From assembly GCA_025617745.1 (NCBI GenBank), contig CM046853.1, positions 56,877,233-56,941,232 on the forward strand: a DNA stretch of 64,000 bases, in the 5' to 3' direction. Source of the DNA: Heliocidaris erythrogramma (taxonomy: Eukaryota; Echinodermata; Echinoidea; Camarodonta; Echinometridae). Shown piece by piece: positions 56,101 through 64,000 of the stretch. Each line of letters starts with the position of its first letter. The stretch's first letter is position 1. The translations under genes and the position numbers were made by a program. The notes under the pieces are model-generated. The model did not search any database. It was not told where the DNA came from and saw only the letters and a list, made by a program, of their open reading frames with translations.

Positions 56101-58869
56101 GATGGATCCCATGTACAGCTCCGTAGGCCAGTACCAGATTGATGAGCCAAGGAGCTCGTACAGCTACATGTAGTCTGCGCACCTAAGTTTATGACCCGAA
56201 AATGAACTAGAATTTCTTCAATATTAGTTTATTTTATATTATTCCTGATATCAGTGATATTCTAAAGAGTAAGTTTGAAAAAAATCTCAAAACAATGCCA
56301 TTTTCACAAGAAACGGTGGCCGTGCCATTTCAACATTGAAAAAACAATGGTGCCCTTGTCTGCGCTCATTCATTTGCATTCATTTTACACGCGGTTTGGG
56401 AGTTTTGACAACATTTTGAGGCTTGTGAATAAAATGTCTGAAATAAGACCATTTTTTCATTATTTTTACTTGTTTTTTGCATGAATACCCATCACTATGA
56501 TAAAGATGAAATGTTTGTGTTCGTTGCGTGTTTTGTTTTATTAGAATCGCGCAGTTAAGCGTGTGCGCAGACTTGAGCACTCTAGCCATATAGGCCTACC
56601 CAGAGGCCAGACATTGTAATTCCAGACAGGTTGGTTATCCGGACAGGTCATTTTTAAACAATAAATCAAACAACTTTTCATGCCAATTGTCACAAATCTT
56701 TCACAGGATAGGTTGAAAATCATGCGAATTACAAATATTCACTGGTTTTAGTGTTACTTAATGCATGTGTTTCGTAAAATCTGACAGCAAAATTGACGGG
56801 CTAATGTCCGGAAATGCAACCCCGCATCATGCCCATCCTATTTCTTGGATATGTCATGATATGTTGGGGTTGGTTTTTGAAAATTAAACATTTTAAATGC
56901 AGATTTTGAGTGTGAATGTTGGTGACTTTTGTCTGTTTCGTCTGGCAGTGGTGTTTAAAAAATTTATAATCAGTGTATGACTGCCTAGATCCTACACACG
57001 AAGTACCGGTATAGTCATGATAGTCCTGTAGCTATGACTAATGAGTATGACTGAGTGAGTTAGGCGTCCTTGGCTTCGACTTTTGAGGCTTTGTTTGTCC
57101 AACACATGGTACCAGTAGTAGGCCTAGGCCTATGTCATGATTGTCGAGTTATGCAAATGCGCGCGTACACAGACAAGATAGCCGATGGCCTTGTCATGCT
57201 TGTGAGCGTTTTATCTCGTATTTTCAATTATAGTATATACATACCGGGTTTCCCATCGCCATCGTTGGTTTTTGTCAGCAAAACTATCCAAAAGGCAGAA
57301 CGCTAACACTGGCGTATTTTGATCGCTTGCTCTTAATCTTGAGAAATGCGAAAGCAGGCAGACAGGTACTGTGCATATGGATATATGCCTGGATAATGGC
57401 TGGCCCGGCAGCGCTGAGCTGCGTTTTGTTGCGTTGCGCTTTTTCACCTTAATCCAGAGAAACTGTTCACCTTCAACGCTAGATGGCGCTTTAATACGAA
57501 AGTTTCAGATTTGGAAATACGTAAAAAATCTAAAATCTCTTGACAAATGAGACGGGAGCGTGGTTGATCCTGTATTAATGAGAATAAAAAAATCCAGGAG
57601 TCAACTGGGCATCGTTTCATCAAACCGTCATAAGTACAAGTTCGCCGACATCCCATTGAAACGCATGTTAATTTTAATACACACATTTCAATGGGATGTC
57701 GGCGAACTTCTACTTATGACGGTTTCATGAAACGCTGCCCAGGTCAACTGACAAACAGACAGAGTAGCAACAAACAACAACAATATTGGTACTTCAAAAT
57801 TTTGGCACTTAATTGGCTAAAACAAAAACTGTGATTGCTGAAACGTGGCTAATCACAAACTACTACAAAAAGTGCTAAAATTCGGCAAAAATAGTCAGTT
57901 TGGACTATTTTGACTGTGGCAAAAATGAAAAGTGAGTTTTTACTAATTGCCAAATAAAAACAAATACTAACATCAAAACATCAGTGGAAATGTATTGCAG
58001 ATCAAATAATTCCTCTAAAATACACCAAGGCATCCAAGCTTTCACAACATTAGCTTCCAAACATTATTTCTCTTGAATGGCTTTACAGCCGAATTTTATA
58101 TGAATATTTTTGATTATAGCTACCATTAGGCCTACATCTATTGGCGGTCCAGAATGCATCGCGAGCGAATGAATTACTCGTGTGTGCCTGTTCTGTTTAA
58201 AAAATGAGAAAACTCGATCAGCTTGAATTGTTGTGTCTAAAATCAATTATTGATAAACTCAGTTAGACTTGATTGAAAATTTTTTAAAAGCCTAAATTTA
58301 ATTCTTTCCTTAGATTTTAGTACTTCACGCAAGAACAATGCCGGAAACAATGAAGCGACCACTTTATTCTATAGACTGGAGATCGGAACCGGGGTTCTGA
58401 ATATGCCTATAAAAATAGAAATAATGTATATAAAAATAAAAAGAAATAATAAAAGAAATAATAATGTAGAAATATAAAAATACATAAATAGTGCATGGTC
58501 AGGCATTGGACCTTTTGGAAGAAAAACCACGATCGACCCTTTTTTTAATCAAAGAAGGAACAAATTAAAGAAGGAACGAAAAAGGAACAAAAGTGCATCT
58601 GAAATCATTTTTATTGATACATATTTTTTAAAAATTAATGACCTTCACTATCATAACAAAATCCATGTGAACATAATGGAGATGAGAGTTGATCTTGTGC
58701 CAAGAGTATTCAACCGACTCAGTTTGACGGACCCCGGTACGAAACGAGTATAGCGTCTATTTCGGCCAGACAAATAATCTCATCTCATCGATACACGTCT
58801 TCCTTAAAAAACAACAACATATTTTAGACATAAACTTCCATTCAATAAGACATGCATGTTGTTTGACTC
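56101..58869. other. Non-coding stretch around the 57.6 kb MITE
   Basis: Apart from the duplicated segment and the MITE, no exon or RNA gene is supported. ORFs of 60-80 codons overlap in several frames. Confidence 0.4.
57606..57745. mobile_element. MITE with 55-bp inverted ends
   Basis: Arms CGTTTCATCAAACCGTCATA and AAGTTCGCCGACATCCCATT are mirrored by AATGGGATGTCGGCGAACTT and TATGACGGTTTCATGAAACG. Flanks share GTCAAC, a likely target duplication. Confidence 0.85.
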
Positions 58870-59060
58870 AGAGGCCGCGGAGCTTTTCCGAAAGTGTGTG
58901 TGTGTGTGTGTCTTTTTTTTTTGGGGGGGGGGGCTGATTTGATTTCACTTGAATAATTACAATTTCGAACCTTTTTTTTGAGGATTTTATGAAACGTGTC
59001 TACTTAAAAATGTGGGGGTGCAGCCCCCCCCCCCCCCCCCCCCGCCGGTTCCGCGGTCCA
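58870..59060. mobile_element. hAT-like MITE, second copy of the GGCCGCGGA family
   Basis: AGAGGCCGCGGAGC on the left and CCGGTTCCGCGGTCC on the right are imperfect inverted ends like those at 28.76 kb. G- and C-runs are just inside. Confidence 0.5.
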
Positions 59061-59487
59061 TGTGACTTGTTGATAGTAGTTTTATTGTACAAAAAATGTA
59101 ATGATTGTATCTTACCTTGATTATTTTGCGAAGATGTTATTTTGCAAATCAAAGTAAGAAAAGAATCTTACCCCTCAATAAACACATCTGAAGCATATTA
59201 CTTATAGAGGGAGAGTTACAAAAAGAGGAGGCCAGGGATAAAGAAGAGGAGAAAGAAAAAGGGAGAGAGGGAAAAAGATGGGAGGAAGGAGAAAGAGACA
59301 AGTAGATAAAAATAAAACGGTAGTATTATAGGACCTACTCAGGCTATCAGAACTTTATAAGCTGAACAAACGAATGGAAATGCTGTTTAAAGAAGAGAAA
59401 GTATTATTTTACTCTTTAAACTCTCGAAATTGCCTAACATAGGCCTAATTATGAGCATTTTTATGCCAAGGTTCAGGTTTGCACCCT

Positions 59488-59784
59488 AACACTGGCAGCA
59501 CCTTTTTGGGTGCAATCTTGCACCCCACATGAAAAGGGTGCAAAAATGCACCTTTTTGTTCTTATTTGCACCCTTTAATGCCCGTTTGCAGCCTAAAAGG
59601 TGCAACTTTGCACCTTTAAGGGTGCAGAAATTTTTGCATCCAAAGGGTGCAAATTTGTACCTTTTCTAAAAGGTACAAATCTGCACCATTATTTTAAGGG
59701 TGCAAATGTAGCTAACTGCACCCTTAAAGGTGCAAAAAGCTTCTTAGGGTGCAAAGTTGCACCCAAAAAGGTGCTGCCAGTGTT
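59488..59784. mobile_element. MITE packed with GGTGCA/TGCACC motifs
   Basis: Perfect inverted ends AACACTGGCAGCACCTTTTT and AAAAAGGTGCTGCCAGTGTT continue into GGGTGCAA/TTGCACCC. Inside, GGTGCA or TGCACC occurs about 16 times in both orientations, roughly every 15-20 bp. Confidence 0.85.
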
Positions 59785-60163
59785 GAATTTGAAGGGTGCA
59801 AAATTGTACTTTTATTTCTAAGTGTGTGGGTACACATTTTGAACTATGACCTAGAAAAATGAATTGTATATGTTACATGATAATTATTACGGATAATCTA
59901 TATACTTGCTAGGCTATCTTTGGTTTAAAAAATAATATCTATTTTGAATGTTTAGGTCCTAAGTTTTTTTTCCTTCAAATCAGGCAGTTTATTATTACTT
60001 CTCAAGCTGTGGTTATTACTCATTCACAACCCCATGGCAGACACCGTTATAATCTCCTATCACCATCATGGTCAATAATCGGTCTAGGAAATGTTGACCC
60101 ATCTCTCTCTCTCTCCCTCTCTCTTTCTATTCTCAAGGCTTGTCAGTCTCCATCGCTGCTCCC

Positions 60164-60347
60164 ATATTGGGGTGTTGCAAGAAAGTTGCGATTGATTGCA
60201 AGTTGCAACTGATCGGTACTGACCAATCAAAATCATTGTTGCAAGCGCATCTTCTTGAATGGGCAGACCCTGAACCATTCAGAATGGTTGTTCTACTTTG
60301 CTTTACAATTTGCAATTGATTGCAACTTTCTTGCAACACACCAATAT
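60164..60347. mobile_element. MITE with TTGCAAGAAAGTTGCAAT ends
   Basis: ATATTGGGGTGTTGCAAGAA and AGTTGCGATTGATTGCAA on the left are mirrored by TTGCAATTGATTGCAACTTT and CTTGCAACACACCAATAT on the right. Arms of about 40 bp. Confidence 0.8.
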
Positions 60348-60360
60348 CTCGTATCTATGA

Positions 60361-60735
60361 TGGCGTAGACAAGGGGGCAGACTCACCATTGGGAGTTTGG
60401 GGAGTTTTCCCCAAGGGTCGGTCGATGTTTTGGTTAAAAAGTCCGGTCATACAAAAAAAAATGGCGGGTCAATAATCATGAAAACGGTATGGCTCGTACT
60501 TTTTTAAGCGGAAAGTTAGTTCGACGCCTATATAGGGGGCGTGTTTCCACCCTCCAGCGCGAAGCGGTATGAAGCTTTGACGTTTCAGCAAATTTTGAGT
60601 AACGGCTCGTAGCACCATTTTTAAGGCTTTTTTCTCTCACCCCCCCCCCCCTCTCCGCTTTTCCTCACTCGCTTCTCCTTTTTTTTGGGGGGGGGGGGAC
60701 GGCCTACTGCCCCTGGCTGGGCCCTGGCTACGCGC
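60361..60735. mobile_element. Possible hAT-like MITE, TGGCGTAG ends
   Basis: GGCGTAGACAAGGGGGCAG on the left loosely mirrors CTGCCCCTGGCTGGGCCCTG then GCTACGCGC on the right. C- and G-runs are inside. The ends are imprecise. Confidence 0.4.
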
Positions 60736-60838
60736 TTGCTGCACTATTGAATTCTACGTGGTTATGAGTCATTCACAATCACATGCAGAAATCCTGGTAC
60801 TCTTTCGTCGTCAATTGGACTAGGATATTCTGATCCAT

Positions 60839-60862
60839 TTCTCTCTCTCTCTCTCTCTCTCT
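60839..60862 (+). repeat. (TC)n microsatellite
   Basis: Twelve TC/CT dinucleotides in a row; a similar shorter tract lies at 60101-60124. Confidence 0.9.
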
Positions 60863-62038
60863 TTATAGTTTAATCTGTTTCTGTCTTTGTCTCTATCTGA
60901 TCTATCGCTGAGTTCTGTCTGCATGTGTCTCGTGACTCTCGTCTCTTTTTGTCAAATGGCGTAGCGCATTTCCATTCATTCAGGGGACGCTGACCGTCAT
61001 GTGCACGATACCGGCCTTTATTGGTCGATTCTATTCGATATGAAAATTCAGTATTTCGACTTCTGTTATCATTATTCCTTTAAAGTAAAGAAAACCGAAG
61101 GTAAACGTAGCTTCCATACTTCGACTTTCATTAATTCCGTTGAAAAAAAACCAACAACAAAAAAAAAGAAAAAAGAAAGGTAGCTAACGATTCATGTTGA
61201 AGCCAGTATTTGTATTCTTGACTGTAATCAATAACGGAAACAGTTTAAAGAGACCAATAGCGTATATTTCAAAGGGGCAAAGGGGCATGCATGCAGTTCT
61301 CCCACTTCAGAAATCCAACTCCAAATCCAATCCACTCTAACCAAGAAAACAAAACTGCCTTTTCAATTAAATGAGGAAATCATGACATTTTTTTCAAAAA
61401 TGTTCTGCTCTACCGCGTTGCGACCTCGCAAAACGAGTGTGATTATAAAGCCAAACTTCCAAAAGTGAAGAGAAGGGGGAAGAGCAGTTCACGTATTTCC
61501 CAACAGAAAAATCCCAATAGAGGAAGTGAACGCCGTTCGTGAAATATATGAATATTGAAATCTATCTGACTTATCATCAATCATACAAATCAATAGATTT
61601 CGCAAGCAATTGAATGCACCTTTTATACGGCAATTTAAAAAGAAATTTGGCCAATTTTTTTGCTCGCTTGCTTGGCACGCTCTAATAATATTGTAGGTTC
61701 ATTGAATAAAGTCCTGAATAGCGCTATTAATAATTGTGCACCTAATATCATATCGAAATCAAAATTATAAATTTTCAAATGAAAGGGATGGGGGAAAGGG
61801 TACGTCCTAGTCCCCCCCCCACCGTGCTAAAATCCTTTTCACTCGCGGGTCAGTACTCAAAATATATTTTGGATATAATGTTGTTATTATTACAATTTTG
61901 TCAGTTTTTATATTTTTGGAATGCACATCCATAGCTCTTTCTTCTGACTAAATGGGCTTCTAGGTGAAAATTTACCCAAATTTTTAGGGGCGTCTGACAC
62001 CCCGTCCCGCTGTATTTTATAATGTCCAGTCATACTAC
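60863..62038. other. Non-coding stretch
   Basis: No exon or element with defined ends was recognised. Confidence 0.4.
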
Positions 62039-62222
62039 AGTGGCGTATCCGGGGGGGGGCGCAACAGGCGCCCCCCTATTGGCCGTCGTAAAAAATATAG
62101 CACTATATAGCACTATTTTGCATCTCAGCCCTTCTTCAGAAGCAAAATTTCTCCCACATGACGGCGATCAATAATTCCTGGCGCCCCCCCCCCCCCCTAT
62201 TGGCAAATCCTGGATACGCCGC
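62039..62222. mobile_element. hAT-like MITE with ATACTAC target duplication
   Basis: Ends AGTGGCGTATCC and GGATACGCCGCT are inverted copies with one mismatch. They are flanked by CATACTAC and TATACTAC, an 8-bp duplication with one difference. C/G-runs and the phrase CCCCCTATTGGC occur near both ends. An 8-bp target duplication fits hAT. Confidence 0.75.
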
Positions 62223-62611
62223 TATACTACTTCCTATACTGACAATGTTTGGTATATGGGGGAGATGGGGTGAAACTTACCCAACTTTGGGGGCTCTGGG
62301 GGCTAAACCCGACGGCTAAGATCAGGCTGACAACCTCTTAGTCAATAACTTAGAATCTTAGATGTACTTAGTAACATACGGGGTCAAATCTTGTGGGTAA
62401 AATGGGGTGACTATTTCGGGACAGGCTCCCAGACTACTGAAAGAATTTTAATGAATTATCATTCAGCTTCATGCAGCGTTAATATTCGACGAACAAACTG
62501 AATTACGGAGCTGCTATAAAATAAACTAATCCACAATATGCAAAGGACACAGCTGCACTTCTCGCGAATATCGGGCCGGAAAACAGCATGTAATTTTTTT
62601 TAAACAATATT

Positions 62612-63149
62612 TTCATAGACGATATGCCCATTACTGAAAAGGAAGAAACAAAATTCTTAGGTGTAACAATTGATTCAAATCTAACTTGGCATAGTCACAT
62701 TTGTAATATTTGCAAGTTAGCTTCGAGAGGCATAGGCATTTTATTTAGATTAAAATACGATCTTCAACTAAAGTCACTATTTATGCTCTATAATTCATTC
62801 ATTCTGTCCTATATATCTTACGGGGTAATAGTAATGCGAAGAAAATTATGGCAATGTCGCGCCTCCAAAAGAAAGCACTCCGTATCTGTACTCATTCACA
62901 TTACCTAGCCCCTACTGATCCAATAATAAAATTATGTTATAAATTAAAAACATTAAAAATTGCCGATAGGCCTATTCACCTCTTTCAAACTGCAATATTT
63001 ATGTACAAATTTTCGACAAAAATTATACCATTGCCTTTACGAAATATTTTTACGTATATGATATAAATATTCATTCTTATCCTACACGACACTCTTCTGA
63101 CCTCCATTTAACCAACCCAAAAATAATTCTAGCCCATAAATCGTGAGAT
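62612..63149 (+). pseudogene. Decayed 3' part of a non-LTR reverse transcriptase
   Basis: Three successive frames give the post-catalytic RT region. KFLGVTIDSNLTWHSHICN and LQLKSLFMLYNSFILSYIS are in frame one. Near 62840 a frameshift leads to LQKKALRICTHSHYLAPTDP and LPLRNIFTYMI, and near 63066 another to YPTRHSSDLHLTNPKIILAH then stop. The same landmarks in the 48-51 kb element (FLGVTVDNKLSWKDHI, LLLQKRVIRIIC) show kinship but not identity. The catalytic FADD part is absent, so it is a 5'-truncated, dead copy. Confidence 0.8.
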
Positions 63150-64000
63150 TCAGGACGTGACACTAGTTATGTTCACATGTAGATGCTATGTAAGTCTCGA
63201 AACTATTTCCAGTACGTTCAGACAGGCCATTATCGACTTGCTTCTATCACCCACTCGTGATGACTATTCATCGCTCACTCGCTGCCAAAACAATAAATTA
63301 CTGCGCCACACAGTGTAATTGGTATGCATGGTCAAAACGCGCGAAAGTTTGTGCACAGGGGTCATATCATTTTTTTTTGTTTTGAATAATATTTATTTGT
63401 CTTCATAAATCAACATAATAACACAATAACAATTCATTTGTAATATCGATAATACAATCAACTAGCAAATACATGTGTTACAATACCTAATTTTAAATAA
63501 ACCTTGTACATGTCAAAATTATATAAAACACATGCACACTATTCTCTGGTAAGCACATGTAAATCAATATCTAAAGACCACATCATATATATATATATAA
63601 AGAAAAAGATAAAAAGAAGGGGGGGGGGGGGGGACTCAGCCCCTTCCCTTACCACACAGTATACACAGTAGCTACCCCTACATCACATGAATACATACAT
63701 TACATTACAGCACCAGATGAAACAGACAGAATGATAATAGAAAAAAGTAGGGAAGAGGGTACATCACATGAATATATTATAGCACCACATGAAACAGACA
63801 GAATTATAATAGCAGCGAGTGAAGATAGCAGCGATTGCGCTCACATTACAAATAGTTACAAGCGCGGTGGGTGGTCTACCGCAAAGCGTCGATGCTTTGT
63901 CGCTGGATCCTGAGATTTACTCCTGCTAAACTCGCTGCCAGAATAGTTTGGAAACCTAGCTCCAACTCGCTTCTATCTCGTGACTATCTGCGTTCAGACG
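63150..64000. other. Non-coding stretch at the window end
   Basis: Apart from the short tandem duplication and the poly-G run, no feature is supported. The 60-codon ORF at 63731-63913 runs through the repeat. Confidence 0.4.
63681..63813 (+). repeat. Imperfect tandem duplication, about 78 bp
   Basis: ACATCACATGAATA, AGCACCA, ATGAAACAGACAGAAT and ATAATAG recur in order at about 63681-63741 and 63761-63813. A poly-G run precedes them (63619-63633). Confidence 0.7.

Noticed and set aside
62624..62908. A 94-codon host gene
   Set aside because: The sequence is the post-catalytic part of a non-LTR reverse transcriptase, continuing in other frames with frameshifts.
1..64000. CRISPR arrays, bacterial operons, phage or plasmid features
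   Set aside because: Intron structure, SINEs and MITEs show an animal nuclear genome. The tandem repeats found lack the regular repeat-spacer structure.

Overview
This is an animal (eukaryotic) nuclear window: AT-rich, intron-rich, sparse in coding sequence and crowded with small transposon remnants. Spliced exons with GT-AG junctions, tRNA-derived SINEs with ATT tails, many TTAA-flanked or hAT-like MITEs and a CR1/L2-like retrotransposon point to a marine invertebrate. I would guess an echinoderm or a close deuterostome relative, but this is an inference from repeat style and no gene proves it.

The one confidently recognised host gene is an hnRNP A/B-type RNA-binding protein on the minus strand (54283 down to 42562). 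Seven coding exons have mutually compatible splice phases. They give RRM1, RRM2, a long RGG/GPM-rich low-complexity exon, three further exons and a short terminal exon with a stop, followed by a probable spliced 3'UTR exon near 40.09 kb. The start codon was not found. Between the fourth and third coding exons the intron holds a partial duplicate of an exon/intron junction, and a 4.0 kb CR1/L2-like non-LTR retrotransposon (47863-51877) sits inside that duplicate.

Other minus-strand exons are likely but unidentified: 34905-35001 (with a possible 3' end and AATAAA near 33.6 kb), 19674-19752, and a weak candidate at 4322-4649. A CpG-rich block at 27.84-28.23 kb ending in a GTGAGT donor looks like the promoter and 5' exon of a minus-strand gene. 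A second CpG-rich block at 55.6-55.95 kb could be a promoter and may start a plus-strand gene.

From 29352 to 33084 lies a compact LTR element: two 161-bp LTRs differing at 2 positions, an abutting TGG-type primer site, a polypurine tract and one intact 707-codon ORF. That ORF has a Ty3/gypsy-like retropepsin fold signature with Lys where the catalytic Asp should be, followed by three 27-residue acidic repeats. No reverse transcriptase or integrase is present. It sits inside an older DNA-transposon remnant.

The remainder (1-28 kb, 35-42 kb, 55-64 kb) is introns or intergenic DNA holding MITEs, fold-back elements, SINEs, tandem duplications, microsatellites and a decayed reverse-transcriptase fragment at 62.6-63.15 kb. 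The palindrome TACATGTA is strikingly overrepresented, mostly in the first 29 kb.
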